Of a stretch of 64,000 bases of DNA, positions 1 to 55,399 are shown in pieces. This DNA comes from Unio delphinus. Taxonomy: Eukaryota > Mollusca > Bivalvia > Unionida > Unionidae. The stretch covers positions 11,805,001 to 11,869,000 of the forward strand of contig JAQISU010000115.1 in assembly GCA_029339505.1 (NCBI GenBank), written 5' to 3'. Position 1 is the stretch's first letter. Every line of letters starts with the position of its first letter. The position numbers and the translations under genes are program-made. The notes beneath the pieces were generated by a model, which worked only from the letters and a program-made list of their open reading frames with translations, was not told the origin of the DNA and did not search any database.

Positions 1-282
1 AATGTTGAACAATCTACTATTTAATAATTTATAGCATCAATATTAGTATACTGTTTCCATCAGGTTAACGATTAAAATGTTTGTATTATATACATGCATT
101 TAGCAGTTAGATTGCATAACGAGATATGTAATAATCGTCTTTAAACTATGAATTACAAGAAGTGTGCAAAATATGTTAGGAATTCACAGTTTTGAAATAA
201 ATTCCTCAGTCTGCAAAAAACGTTTACCAATACATTCTAGCATACCAGACAAAATATGCATGTTTGAAAATGTGTTTCTAAG
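1..282. other. Intron sequence upstream of first visible exon
   Basis: AT-rich sequence with no coding signal. It ends in a splice acceptor (tttctaag) before base 283, so it is the 3' part of an intron of the large + strand gene, whose earlier exons lie off the window. Confidence 0.6.
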
Positions 283-41874
<41,592 letters not shown>

Positions 41875-42107
41875 CCTAAACGCTCCACATAATATGTTGT
41901 ATTTTTCACTATGCAAAAATAGAATAGTTTAGGAGACACGAAGATATCTAAGTATTTTCAATTAATAGATGTAATATACATTCCATCCTTTCTGAAGCAG
42001 TCGCTTAGCATTGCTTTTCTTGTAATAATATTATAATTCATCGGTGATATGTAATGCTATACAATATCAACCAATTAGCTTTGCTTCTATTTTGTTGTAG
42101 AATCACT

Positions 42108-42113
42108 AATAAA
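42108..42113 (+). terminator. Poly(A) signal AATAAA
   Basis: Canonical hexamer 234 bp after the stop codon, followed by a T/GT-rich stretch from about 42120. Likely 3' end of the large gene near 42130. Confidence 0.7.
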
Positions 42114-42134
42114 CTACTGTCTTTATTAAAAGTG

Positions 42135-42922
42135 TGCATTATTGTTTACTTATTTCTCTCGAGCTCTAAAACATATTTCACATATGCATACATCCGTTCA
42201 ATCATACAAACATACACATACAAGTAAACATATATTCAAGCCTCAGCAAAGTATGTTACAATTTCTATAAAAAGCGATAAAAATGCATACAAAATAAGAA
42301 AGATCGTACTTTGAGTTGCCAATAAAATACAAGGCATTCGATAATTTGAAGTATCTTTATTTCAATAATTGTGCACTTATCTACTATCAAGGTAATCTGC
42401 AAAGAGCAATAAAATCAATTACTCTGAAATTAAACTTAATATTTTGAAGCTGACAGTTTTTATTGTCCAGATGTCAGATGATTGACCGATAGTAGTAAAT
42501 ATGGTTTTATTTCTAAAAGCTTTGACGAATTTGTGTATGGGACTTTTATCCATATTTGATTATTCTCTTACTTTATAATTGAGTGTACGATAACCTGTAA
42601 AGCTGTTAGCGGCGTTTTACAAGTTTTTAAATTAATTCGATCAATGTTCGAATGTGAATCTATCGGTGTCGATAACGATCAAAGATTATAAAGATCACGA
42701 AGCAGGCTTTTTATATGGCAACTATTCTCTCTCCGTACTTAGGCTACGAAGGCACGCAGAGCTACCCTGAAGAGGTCTGCTTATTCATTCATACGGCTGC
42801 CGACATCCTTTTATACTTCAGAATGATGGAAGAAGACCCAATGACCTGATTCGCCTGCGTGCATGTCTGATACTACTTCTGCCAGCGCATCGACACCTAA
42901 AAGCGTCGCATGTTGCCCATGG

Positions 42923-42923
<1 letters not shown>
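42135..42923. other. Intergenic, no gene seen
   Basis: AT-rich to about 42700, then less AT-rich with short open stretches on both strands next to the GA tract. No family recognised. Confidence 0.5.

Positions 42924-43012
<89 letters not shown>
42924..43012 (+). repeat. (GA)n microsatellite, 89 bp
   Basis: Uninterrupted GA tract. The Arg-Glu and Leu-Ser frames across it are artefacts. Confidence 0.95.
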
Positions 43013-43015
<3 letters not shown>

Positions 43016-44939
43016 GTGGGGGCAGTTCTCTGCGCCAGACTCATTCTCTCGTCCAGGACCCACCTTGTACGGTGGCAAGACTTACTCAAGACGACTGGAA
43101 TGGAGACTGGATGACGTGGATGACCACGGCGTCATACGTGTCGTGCTCTAATTGTTAAATATCGCTTTGCCTTCCTGCCCGTTGACTAGCTGGTGGTTTC
43201 TTTTGTGCAGTCCGCCAGGTACATTCTTTGCTTGCAATGAGGGACAATCCTAACTCACAGCGGATTTAAGAATCGTCGGTTACCCTCAACCTTGTTTAGA
43301 CAGCCAGACAAAGCCGTTGCCTGTGGTGTGGCCTCTGCGCATGCTGCAGCTTCCTGGAGCCACCGGTGAGGTCTGAGCGCCAAGTGAGGACCAAAGGTGT
43401 ACTAAGTACCTTCAAGGGAGTACGACTGCTACCCCCTCCAGAGGTACTACCCTTCCATGAGCACATAAGCAAGTAAGCTCTAGTAAGTATTGATCGATTG
43501 TGTAATATAACTTACATTTTTAAATACTAGCATAATATTATCAGAAATAAAACTGAACTCAATATGAATCTAACAATATGAGGCCATAATGAAATTTTTG
43601 TACTGATGGAGGTAAGGTAAGTTAGCCTCTAAGTAGAAAGATAATGTTTCATCTACCAACCAATATTTATATTTCCAAGGCAACTGGGTGACCCTGAAAA
43701 AGGCCGTTTATTGTTGTCCTGCATCGTTTATATTGTCGATATCCCGGGCATGTGCATCTTCCAGACCTTGATCTGGAGACGGAGATAAATTGTATGTGCC
43801 TAAGATACCCAGTTCAAAGCATAGTGGTTGTTCTCCGTTATACTGCCGTTGCTCTTCTCTCACTGCTTTTTCCTACTTGTGCCGAAGACTCTGATGCATC
43901 TATTTCCAATGTTGTTTAAGGTGACGGGATTTCCACGTCATGAATTCTTGCTCCTACCTGTCCGATTCCGCTCTGCCAGTATCCCCATTGTCTTTTCTGT
44001 TTTTTCATCAAACACATTTCTGCAACTTTGTTAACCTGAATGAACTAAGTTTCTTAGTATAGTTAGTTTTGTTTGGGTAACATTATTCTACTCGGCACAG
44101 GAGGTTCTCTATCCTCCATAGCTGACACCACCTCACACAGTTCTTTTTTTTGTACTTGCTCCGGGTGGCTTATTCTTGATTTGTTTATGAAGTCAACAAT
44201 GAACGAAGGAAAAGGGACAATTAGGGTTGGGTTTTCAGCATGATGTGCACATGAAAAATGTTCCTACATGATTTAGACATAAACATATTAACAAGTCTGA
44301 CAATGTTATGGATTAAATTAAATAAAAGTATTACAATATCATTTTGTTTTTAACGTACACTTCGGTTTACTGCTAAAGAAATCATTTAGCCTGTAATGAA
44401 CCGAGTCGTCTTGAGGAATTTTGAAACTCAGAATCGACCTAAAGAGGCTACAGGGGCAATTGTTTCTCTTTCTAACTTTTATCTTAGCAAAATGAGACCT
44501 AATCTTGAAATCTCGTGATCGTATTTTGTTTAATCTTGTGTTATGTATATATTTATTTGCAAAGATTGAACGTATTAGAGGCTACGATGTATATAAAGTA
44601 TAGCGAACGACATGTTATTGAAATGTGTCTTGAATTTGGAAATAGAATAATTAGTGCAGTATTGATGTATGGTGTCCTTTTCTCACCCTGTTACCTGTTT
44701 CATTATAATGAGATAGCAACAAATGATATCAAAATGACTTAATTGACTGAATCTTCTCAAATCGATTATCTTGCTGTCGAATATTCTCATATTTAGGTCT
44801 GGGGTTGTACTATAATCAAATAGATACTAGTGATACTAAATATCTACATATGCCATATGTCTCGATATTATCACAGATCGTATTCTTTATTGATATTTCC
44901 ATTTAGACTTTTGCTATAACATTAAAACTGCCACTACTA
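43013..44939. other. Intergenic; GC-richer block 43013-43500
   Basis: The first 500 bp are clearly less AT-rich than the surroundings and may be part of an inserted element, but no protein or repeat family was recognised. The rest is plain AT-rich sequence. Confidence 0.4.
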
Positions 44940-44942
44940 CTA

Positions 44943-45026
<84 letters not shown>

Positions 45027-45058
45027 GTATGTATATATATATATATATGTATATATAT
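44940..45058 (+). repeat. (TA)n microsatellite
   Basis: About 80 bp of pure TA, then TATG/TA variants. Confidence 0.95.
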
Positions 45059-46335
45059 TGTGTTCTTGATTTTTGTCACTAACTGAGAGTGGAGTCTGGC
45101 CTAACTCATTTTTGCCCTTTTCTAAAAGTTGATTGCTTAAAATTTAAGTTCATGGCGTAAACATGCTTACAAATGAGATGAATGTTCCGTTTGAACTGAT
45201 CCACATAGTAAATATTATATTGTGTCTTAGGTCATGTGAAACAAATATATACAGATTTTGTAACAAGTCTTTATTGCTGTTTCACATCAGTTTTGGGGAC
45301 TATGTGATGAGAGGTTTTGCTTTGTTCAGATGTAATTTAAGAGGAATCATATACTTAAATTATTCATTGGAATTACAAAATGCTTGTCGAGCGTTTGGAC
45401 TTCTTGTGAATTCATTTAAGGACATGAATTATGTCATTGTGATACATCAAGACAATTGTTACATCAGGGCATTCAAAAGTACTGGAGCACCAGCATTTTG
45501 AAGATTTGTTTGAATTGATTCGGAATATTCTATACTTTGGACTTGTGATAGAACATTTAGGACTATTGGGGATTTAGTTCAGTAAGTATCTGCTGAATGC
45601 TGAAGGGAAATATATTGTTTAATTTTACTAAACATTTTCGTTTCGCTTCTTTCTGTTGCTTAGTCACTAGGACATAAATTGGCGACACTACACCCAATAT
45701 TTATGCTTCTCCTCATCGTCCTGTTTATCCCATCGATACTTTTGTATCTACTGTGTTGCTATCACTACTACCACTACTACTACTGATGCTACTACTACAT
45801 CATCTTCAACTGCTACTATAAACTAATACTAGCAGAAGCAACAACTACAACCAAAAAAGTCGGAAGATACAAATTAAACATTAAAATGAATTTCTTCAAT
45901 CACTCATTCATATAAGAGACATTACATAAGGGGAATATGTCAAAAGTCAAGACAAAGCTTCAAATGTCCTTTAATACCCATCAAAAATGTAATTTAGTCA
46001 ACAGGTATACTCGTACAAATAAGAGTATATATACCTGACAAGGCATACGTATGACACCAGCGATATAATAATAAAGATAAAAAATCTAGTTACAGTTCAA
46101 CATTAATCGCGGCACGAGAGTCAAGCTCAAATCAAAGACCGATCAGGCATGAAATATATTATTTATCTCATGCAAATTAATAACAAGACAAACTATTTAT
46201 TTCAGGAATCAAGTAATAAAATAGGTGACACACTAAAATTAATGATATGTTCGGTAGTTTTCTTATACAGCTAAAACTAATGATGTCAAGACTGGACTAC
46301 TGTAACTAGTTTTGTCTGGTTCGTCTCTATATCTA
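45059..46335. other. Intergenic, no gene seen
   Basis: Includes a loose ACT/CTA-rich stretch at about 45755-45825. A 112-codon frame at 45163-45501 has no recognisable domain, no repeat structure and no splice support. Confidence 0.45.
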
Positions 46336-46339
46336 CTTC

Positions 46340-46960
46340 ACTGTGTTGTTGTGTCTAATTTCAAAGAGCAATTCGTTGCAAGTGCTGGACCCTGATATGC
46401 AAAAAAGAAAACGTTGTCCATATGAGTTCGTTTTTATAGTGGGAATAATGAATATACGATTGTCAGAAGAGGAGCGTAAGTATCTTACTGGTGTAAACAC
46501 ATGGGTGAGGCCAGAGGGCTATGTTGCACTGGAGTCTGTCATTGAAACGGATCACCGATAACAAATTTTGTGTGTGATTCTGGATTGACTGGATAGCCAA
46601 TATAGGATACAGAGCAGCGATAGATGTGCTGTCATCGTTGTACTCTAAAGATGATCAGAGCAGGTGTTTTGAAAATTTTGAAATTTCTGGAGAAGATATT
46701 GAGACAAACCAGACAGAATTGAGTTACAGTAGTCCAGTCTTGGAAGTATTAATGAACATACAATTGTTTAAGTGGCATCAACTGAATGATATTTGCGAAA
46801 GGAACTGATGCGTCTCAGCTCAAGATATGCAGCCTTGCGTATGTTCATGACACGTTGGTGCAATCTGAGTGTACTAGACGTCTAGGTTTCGTACTGACTG
46901 TGTGAATGTAATGTTGGCATCACTGATATTTATTCTTTGAAGTAAAGAATGAGTTAGAAA
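46340..46960 (+). mobile_element. Interspersed repeat, copy 2 of the unnamed family
   Basis: The first 280 bp match 8720-8985. The rest (gagttacagtagtccagtct) extends past the end of copy 1. Frames are open only in short pieces; class unknown. Confidence 0.6.
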
Positions 46961-47159
46961 TTATTTGTGTTTTGATCAGAATAGCCTCAGTTTTATCATC
47001 AGTCGTCTGCAGCTAGTTACATGTTATCCATGACTGAACCTCTCTGCTCCTTAGATGGTATCAGCACCTTCACTTGGGTGGCTTGATTTATATATTTAAT
47101 GAGGGTCAATTATAGGAAAAACGTGTTGTCTGGCCATCATAGAAGTGGAGCAAGACAGC

Positions 47160-48450
47160 TGAGAATGTCTTTAATTGTTCTCGTTTATTAAACGAGTAAA
47201 TGAAAAACATCCGAAATCTTGCTATGTTTTATAGACACTAACAGCGGTGTATTTGAATGATGATATACGTAAGATTTGCAGTACAACATGGCGGTTGTGT
47301 CGCAGAAATGTTTTATCCTCCTCGAAGGTGTTGTACCAGGGCATTTGTGTTTATCTGCTTGGAGTTCCGGTAGTTTTAGTTCTTTAATTAATTTGTGAAT
47401 TTTATGTCCACAGGGGGTTTGGGGGACCAGTTTCCCGTGGAAGTTGATGTTTTTTTTATATTTTTCCTGATGGGGTGGCATGGTCTGTTGACTGATACCC
47501 GTGCGGCGTATCTTAGTATGTTTACCTTCCTTCTCAGTTGTAGTGGGGGCTCCCTTGTGAGTATTTGTAGTTCTTCGAGGGAGGATTGGTTAAGAGCACC
47601 AGAGCAGATGATTAGGGCCTTTTATTGTATGGAGTTGAATTTTGCTATGGTCGTTGGGCAAGTTGACACATATACTTGGCATCCCTAATCAATTTTCGAT
47701 CTTATTAGAGATTTGTAAAGTGTCATCAATGTTTCCTGGTAGGCTTCCCATGTGGTTCCTTTAATGTTTCAAAGGAGATTAAGATCGATTTTGCACTTTA
47801 TGGTGAGATCTCTAATGTGGTGTTTCTAGGTTATATTTTCATCTAGGTGCACATCCTGGAATTTTGTTACCTGAAAGAACATTATTAATTTATTTTGGAT
47901 GTGTAGTTTTGGGTATTCTATGTGAATTTGTCTGCGTGGTGAGAACATGATGGCTTTTGTCTTGGTGTTGGAAATTGTGAAACCCCATGTTTCCGCCTAT
48001 CGACCTATTAGGTTTAAGTTGTCCTTGAGGTGCTGTATGACGTTTTAGTTTTCTGGGTTGCCTGCTTTATATAACCCGCTATCATCAGCAAATTGTGATA
48101 AGTCGACTTCATTGGTTCTGATGACACTGTTTAGATCATTAATCATGATGTAAAATAGAGTAGGACTGAGTACACTGCCTTGTGGTGTACCGCTTTCCAT
48201 TTGGAATGCGTCTGATAGCTGATCCCCTACTTTTGTTACAATCTTCCGATCGGTGAGGAAATCTGACATCCAGTTTTGCATGCGGCCAGTTATTTTGTAT
48301 GTGTTGAGTTTTACGATACGTCCTTTTTGTCCTAACTAGATCTAATGCTTTTTCTAGGTCTAGGAATACTGCTGTGAGGTGGCGGTCGCATTTGCGTTTT
48401 GAGTTAAACGCGAGTGTGATGCTTGCTTCTAGTGCGTTTATCGCATATTA
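47160..48450 (-). pseudogene. LINE (Jockey-like) reverse transcriptase fragment
   Basis: On the - strand, pieces in order are ASITLAFNSKRK and VFLDLEKALDLV (about 48440-48340), then MSDFLTDRKI and GTPQGSVLSPTLFYIMINDL, then the catalytic-box region SQFADDSGLY (about 48075). After a stop come WGFTISNTKTKAIMFSPRR and VTKFQDVHLDENIT (about 47960-47840). These are non-LTR RT motifs. The element is 5'-truncated near 48450 and has several stops and frameshifts. The tail to about 47160 is less certain. Confidence 0.85.
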
Positions 48451-49096
48451 ATTCGTGTGGACGTAGCACCATTTCGTTCCCACGATCAATTAAATCGTCT
48501 GCCTTTGGGTACTAATCAGACGCGCATGCCCGCATGGGCGAAAGCGTCTTTAATTTAAATTCGTCGTCGCCAATGTGCAGATTCTCCTGACATGACTTCC
48601 TCCAATCAAAGGTTTTTCACTATGAAATTTACAGGATGTTAGTTTCTAAATAGCATAGTAAGCATGAATTAAAAACTATTGCAAGCACCTATTTATTAGT
48701 TTAATATTAACTAATAGTATTTTGAACTAATATATGTCAATTACGTACCTACTTTCACTAAAACACATAGGTAGTAAGGTAATATGAATTAATAATATTT
48801 AAACTAAGATATGTTAATTATATACCGTCTTTCCAGATAATTTCCTTCAGTGTTATCGTAAAATGATGTATATTCGTTCCAAAAGTATTTCATCTGTGTA
48901 GTAAGCATCACAAATTTGACCTAGTTTATATATTGCTTTTGTAGAATTAGAAGAAAATATTACTTTTTATAAACGTTATGCCTTGTATTATTTTCTTTCT
49001 ATTTCCTGTTATTTAAAAATATAATAGTTAATAAAATATTTTTTCATATAATCTTACTCTGTCTTTGCATTTCTATATCGTATACTAAAGAATAAA

Positions 49097-49098
<2 letters not shown>
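48451..49098. other. Intergenic, AT-rich
   Basis: No gene or repeat family recognised. Confidence 0.5.

Positions 49099-49134
<36 letters not shown>
49099..49134 (+). repeat. (CA)n microsatellite
   Basis: Short pure CA tract. Confidence 0.95.
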
Positions 49135-49136
<2 letters not shown>

Positions 49137-50118
49137 AGATCAATCATACCTACCTACCTCAATATCATAACTTCCTCCAAAACCAATTATTGCAAATGCC
49201 ACGAGGTTATTATAATAAGTAAATTAAAAAGAAGTGGGGTGGAGTGGGGGCTACAATCACCAATCTTATAACAAAACAGTTACATGTGTTAACGTTAGGC
49301 CCGATAACTCTTGTAAACAGTCTCTAGTTCTTTTATATCTTTACAGTTCTATTTAATAGACGTGGGCACCTATATCAACAAAATAAAATTATATTTGGTC
49401 TCAGAGCAGTATATTTCCTGGTTTGTTAATTTATTTGAAGGAAAAGAGACAAAGACAGCGATGTGCTGTCCTTCTTGTCTTCGAGTGGTTGAAGTTCTTT
49501 GGTTTGTATCTCTTTGTAATTAAGCTAGCGACTTCCAGGAACGCGTCAATCAATATTGTGGGATGGAGGCCATAAAACTTTTAAAAACTGATTTATAGAA
49601 ACCGCATGATCTGATATGATGTTCGAACGTTTGAAAACCATTGATGCTTTTCAAAGTGTGTGCTAGAACCACATGACATCACTCAAAGAAATCTCACACT
49701 CAAAACCAGACTTTACTAAAAGTGCCGACTTCTGATTGGACAACGATTTCAATGCATCCAGCCAGTAGTTTTCACTGCTTGAGAGTTTCGAAATCTTGAG
49801 CTAAATGTTTGGTTAGCTGGATAAAAGATAATAATATATTTAGCGGTGACATTTTCAATCGATATAATCCATCTGTCGTGTTCACTTTTGAAACTCAGCT
49901 AATATCTATGAACCTTTTGGATATGGGGATTATATAAGGCGTTCTGAAACTTTTTTCACATCTTCAACGCCTCTTTCAACCTGTCAAAAATGTAATAACA
50001 ATCGTATAAACAAAATAATGTTGTATACCTAATCAGCAATTGCACACGTAGCAATCTAGACACGTGCAAAAGTATGCACGATAACTACCTATTTGTAAAA
50101 TTCATTCATTGCTTATGT
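49135..50118. other. Intergenic, no gene seen
   Basis: Plain AT-rich sequence on both strands. Confidence 0.5.
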
Positions 50119-50173
50119 TCTCTCTCTGTCTCTCTCTGCCTCTGTCTCTCTCACTCTCTCTGTCTCTGTCTGG

Positions 50174-50229
<56 letters not shown>

Positions 50230-50235
50230 CACACG
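50119..50235 (+). repeat. (CT)n then (CA)n tract
   Basis: Imperfect TCTC/TCTG units pass into CA units. It produces artefactual Leu/Ser- and His/Thr-rich frames. Confidence 0.95.
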
Positions 50236-52710
50236 TTTTCGGATATGAAGTGGAAACATTCAAATTGTTTAGTGGAAATGGGCACTTTACAATATTTCAT
50301 CATACATTATATTTGTTTTTGAATTGTACACGAATTAAATAATTTTTTTATATTTGTTCTCAAGGGAGGGTACGTTATTGCAGCTAAATGTGATCGGAAA
50401 TGAACGAAGAAAATAGGGACAAAGACATGAACAACTGGAGACTTTGACAGAATAGTCTTAACTGAGTACCTACTAGCAGGACACAATATTGGTAACCGTT
50501 CATATCACTACTTTCAAATGGCCATTCGTTAAATAATATTATATACAGTTCTGAGTAAGAGAAAAATAAATTAAAGGCAAACTTGTGCGAGCATGAGTAT
50601 GCAGGTGTCATGCTACCATGTGAAATGGGTGACTAAGTTTCTTAAAATATTTGAACTTTGCCCTTTTCTATTGAAAATCCATAAATGACTTTTCGCTGTG
50701 ATGTTTCATCTGTACATTGAGTGGCCATAGATTTTTACTTTTGAGATATTCCCTCAACCTGTCCAGGTAGTTCCAGCATAGTTTCAATATTTAAACATAT
50801 TGCATACATCAAATAGCTGGTGTTCATATTAGTTATGCCGACAATATAACTTGTGCATATTCACTTGTGTTTTAAAAGCTGATTGACCATAAACACTTTC
50901 CTGTGCAAGTTATCATTGTTCAATTTCCATAAATTATTTTTTGATGATTCAAACAATTTTTTTTTCCAAACTTAAACATCTGTAAATAAATAACAATTTG
51001 TGTTTTACAACTAGAAAAGGGCTGTTTTATTGTCTGGAGTGATATTCACTGATGTGTTTGCTTTTTATTCTTCATAAAGACAGTTTGAAACAGTAAATGA
51101 GCCTATATCATGGTAATAATGGCAGACATTGCTATATCATGTCTCCAGGAAGTACTTCTTGATACGATTGTCTTGGGTTTTTAACTTAATGGGCAGATAA
51201 ATGTAGGAAAATATATGATTCAGAGCTCTCGGAAATGCTTAATCACGCGTATTTGGACGCAAATTTTTTATCTGGGACGATGAAACGCACTTATACAGGA
51301 GTCCGCCGTACGCACCAATTCGCTGGATGGCAAAATCAAGGGCTTGCTAGTCCAGCTTCAACCACCTGTTGAATGGGACAATATGTTGATCTATTGATCA
51401 TTTTAGCTGTGCTGATATTTACATACAGAAAAGTCATTGGATGAGAGACCCACAGATGTACATGTTATCATTGTAAGAGACATATGAAGAACATGACATA
51501 CAAGCTTGGCAGCAAGTTCAAAGACTTGACTAGCTTCAGAGTGGTGAGAAAATATGCTGATATTTACAATGATTGATTTCAGAGGCAGAATGACCCATTA
51601 ATGTACTTAAATGTGTATACGACTTTAGCTTTCAGTATTATGTTAATTTCCATGTGTAGCCAGCTAAGTAGTGCTTGTGACCTCAAAAGCAGGCGATGCT
51701 GAGAGTTAGACAAAATGCTGTTTGCAAGTTTAGATAAGAATTTTGTGGTTAAATGGCAAATTGACAATGAAATTCAACAGAGTGCTATAAGTTGCTAGAA
51801 TTGACATATCACGTAGAACACTATATGTGTGATGTCTAACATAGTGCTTGGAATAAGACATTTACTTGGCCTGACATAATTCACTTTTACTCTAATGGAC
51901 AAACAAGGGCTACATGTTAGTGCTGTAAAGAAGTTAGAAAATTAATCTTGATAGCATCCTCTGTTTCTAGTGATTTGGAAATATAGTCATTTTATGTATA
52001 CCCAATTTGCTTCTGATAGAGGACTGCAAGTTTTGCTGGTTGGACTCCTTTTCCCCTCGAAATAAGAGTCCTGAACTCGTTTTAAAATTGTAACAAGACG
52101 TCGTAATTCAGAGAAGGTAAATTTCTAAATGTTATATGTTATAAAAGATTCAGTATAAAATATAATTATGTAGATCAGAACTATATGGAACAATGCAACT
52201 TTTGGAACTCAAAAAGTGCTCTTAGTTCAAGAGTGTTTTCTGACATCATTCACAATACGTGAGATAAAGCAGTGAAGCAAATAATACACTGTATTTAATA
52301 AATGATGTTACTAAAATATATAGAGATATACAAAACCATAAATTTGATATCATATCAGCAGAGTGTCGTAACAAGGCTAGAAAGTGAGTGGTTATATTAA
52401 GAAAGCCCCTCTTTCTAAAACTAAAGCTATCCATATGTCATGTGTAGTGCCATATTCTTGGCTGTGTACGTTTGGTTGGAAAGAATTGTCTAGTTCATTC
52501 TTTTATCGACTTCCATGCTTCATCATGCCATCATTGAATAGTTGCAGTAATGTTTTATCTTATCATTAACAATGAAGTCATGACAAGCACTATGCTGATG
52601 ACGATGGTGTGAAGGCACTTTTCAAAGAGCGAACTAGCACCACAAACCGTTTATCATTTACTTGTGTCGGTTATGGAACGATTCACGAATAATAAGATCA
52701 AACATTATAT
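50236..52710. other. Intergenic, no gene seen
   Basis: Scattered short frames only; none shows a domain, repeat or splice pattern. Confidence 0.45.
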
Positions 52711-52713
52711 TTA

Positions 52714-52937
52714 GGGACCCTAATGGTCAAGTGGTCTAAGGCTCTCACATTTACATATCACTGACATCTCACTTCTGTCCTCGTGGGATTGAAATGCCAC
52801 CACGGCCAACGAGTGTATGTGAGCAAAGCTTGCCAACAGCTTCCCGCTGATCGTTGATTGCTTCCGGGTTCTTTTTAACCAAACAATACTGGTCGCCATG
52901 AACAACCCATCACGTGCTAACAACGTTGCATTTATAT
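52714..52937 (+). mobile_element. SINE family B, diverged copy
   Basis: Head gaccctaatggtcaagtggtc, degraded B box (cgtgggattgaaa), body tgtgagcaaagcttgccaac and a shortened tail. The most diverged of the longer copies. Confidence 0.75.
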
Positions 52938-53671
52938 AATCTCCAAGCTCTTCTTGGACTGAATTATTACACCTTGAAAATGTAATACTTAGAGTATTTA
53001 TTTGTTGTATTTGACGTGTGGAAATTGTGATTTAAAATGTCGAATAAATTTAAAACTACTCTCCGTAACACAATTCACTTTTCCCTAACTGTCAATAACA
53101 ACCCTTGAGAAATCTGAATTCCTTGGCCCAAATCACATAGAAAATGTAACTCCTTATGTGGCTTGCTATCGCTCATTAATGATATTAAAGGTACAAAGTA
53201 CTGATCTTAAACGGTTTGTGACATGTCTGCAACTTTAAGTGACACATCAGATTTGAAGTAGTCAAGCACACTTGTGCGAGTCTAGGTCACAACTATTCCA
53301 ATCCAACTCTTGATCCTTTTACAAGCCACAGGGGCAGTTAGTACTTTCCTGAAGAAAAAATAATTCCGCTAATTTGGCGTTCTGATCTTAATTTTATCAA
53401 TTTTATTAAGGACTGGATCGAGAATATATGTCTAACTATCGTTGTAGATACTCAAGTAAAGTAGTCAAAATCTTACTGAGACAACGAAAATCCATGTTTA
53501 CTGAGTTCCAGCAAAAACAGCTTACTGCTCAGTGTAATAATGCATGACTGGATTATTCAGTGTATAAATAAACGTACCTACTAATGTATGTATTAGGATC
53601 TGCCTATCTGTATGGAAGGAAGTGAAAATGTGCGTTAGTATGTACGTATGCAGGCGATAGGAGTATTTATT
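52938..53671. other. Intergenic, no gene seen
   Basis: AT-rich, nothing recognised. Confidence 0.5.
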
Positions 53672-53722
53672 TGGTATGACTTGGCCGGGCGGAAGCTCTA
53701 ACCACTAAGCCACCGGAGCGGT
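53672..53722 (-). mobile_element. SINE family A head fragment, internally deleted
   Basis: On the - strand, cgctccggtggcttagtggt matches the A-box side of the SINE at 4858. The part holding the B box is missing, and the match resumes at cggccaagtcatacc. Confidence 0.7.
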
Positions 53723-55399
53723 CAAAGTGCATTGACTAAAGATATGTCACGCTTGTAACGCGCAACCTTTCGATGCAGTGATGTTAGCTTGATATGGGGG
53801 ACAATATGACAGGCATTATTGTACCCATCCATCATAGGCAATGGCTGAATATACGCAGGCTTCTGTCTGTAACAAGATAACCGGGTAGGATTTTCGGATC
53901 ACAACATAACACCTTTGACGATGATGTAAATACAAAGTTTAATGAATGTCTTGAATGAGCAATTAAGTTAGGAATGTGTGTGTATATATTTAATCCAAAT
54001 ACTAGAGTACTAACAATAACGCACAAATGTAATAAAGAAAATACAAAAACATTTCTCTATAAAGACAGACACGAGGCGTGAATGGTTCACAGTGACAAAA
54101 CAATGGAAAGACGGATATAGTTTACTCAGCTAGCAAACAATGTAGAATTTTACTCATGTAGTAAAAAGAATTCTCTCAGAGTGAAATTATGCAAATAAGA
54201 AAAGACATATATAACTTATCTTTACAGTCCAAAAAGATACAATGGTTTATTCAAACCCCAATATTTAGCCCACGGCTACAATATTACATGCAAGGAGGCA
54301 TACACTCCGTTGTAAAAACGCTTTATTTCAGCTACACGGTTGCTAAAGTTGAGCTTTACATCTGCTACAAATCCTGTGGTTGGCTTTACAGCTTGCACCA
54401 CGTAGACCTCGATTCCTCATGTACTTGGAACGTTCGGGTCCCTCTAGTCACTTTGGACACCACCGGACACTCCAGATATTGGACATCACCGGATACTGTA
54501 CATTCGCCACACTCGAAATTGTGGACAGCTCTACAGCTGGGACACTCCAGAGACTGGACATTCCAGACAATGGACAACACCGGACACTGTACATTTTCAG
54601 AGACTGGGTAGCTGTAAACATATCCAATACCGTGTACTATACATGTGGCACGGGCATAAAAAGGTAATAACATACACGGTAAGTTATACAGGTTATTTTA
54701 CTGGCACAATAATTACAAAACAATAAGTTCAGAAATAAACCTAACCCTGTTTGGTAGTAATCCTAATGTGCTAAACATTAATTAAAAATGTAGCTTTATG
54801 TTACTAATATAAATCTTTCGCTAAGTCGTAAGGAAGAATATAAACGTGTGCATCATATTGCGTAAACCAAAGCTACAAATCATATAGGATTTTACGTGGT
54901 ACTACAATAGTGTTATCGAATATACGAGAAATTATTTAAAATTACATATCTCTATAGCTGGAGATGTGCGAGTCCTTAAATTAGAATGCCGACTGACAAG
55001 ACGTTTCGTAATGTAATGAGCTTTATATGCCATGAGGTATTCATGCACAGATAGTGTCTGTGCAACGAGTCATTGGGTTCATCTCATCAAAGGCACTTCG
55101 CACGTGCGTCATAGGATGAACCGAACTCACGATTTTGAAATGTGAGACAATATACATCATATTGGGTATCGTTGTATGCCAAGAACGAATCTCTACTACA
55201 TGAATATAATACATAACTGCAAAGGGTTTATACGATTCCGTGACACTGACTGCAAACATGAAGTTAAAGGGGACATCCCATTAACGTTACCCAGACCAAT
55301 TGTACGTAATTGTATACTATTATACTAGATCACATCATTGAATTTATTTCTTCTTAATATTATGTAAATTTTACCCATCAAGACCTAACATTATATTAT
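53723..55399. other. Intergenic; short GGACA-type repeats at 54460-54600
   Basis: Between 54460 and 54600 there are loose repeats of ggacactccagatattggac-like words (about 20 bp). Frames are open on both strands across it, but without recognised domains. Confidence 0.45.

Noticed and set aside
42811..43158. Leu-Ser and Arg-Glu frames across (GA)n
   Set aside because: Artefacts of the dinucleotide tract; the flanks have no recognisable protein.
45163..45501. 112-codon frame as a single-exon gene
   Set aside because: No domain, no nearby promoter or poly(A) pattern that stands out, ordinary AT-rich composition.
54380..54673. Overlapping frames on both strands
   Set aside because: They arise from loose ~20-bp repeats without stop codons; no protein family recognised.
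55041..55259. Possible further - strand exon of the second gene (donor-like gtgagt at its end)
   Set aside because: The encoded residues lack the module signature, and no acceptor with the required phase 0 was convincing.
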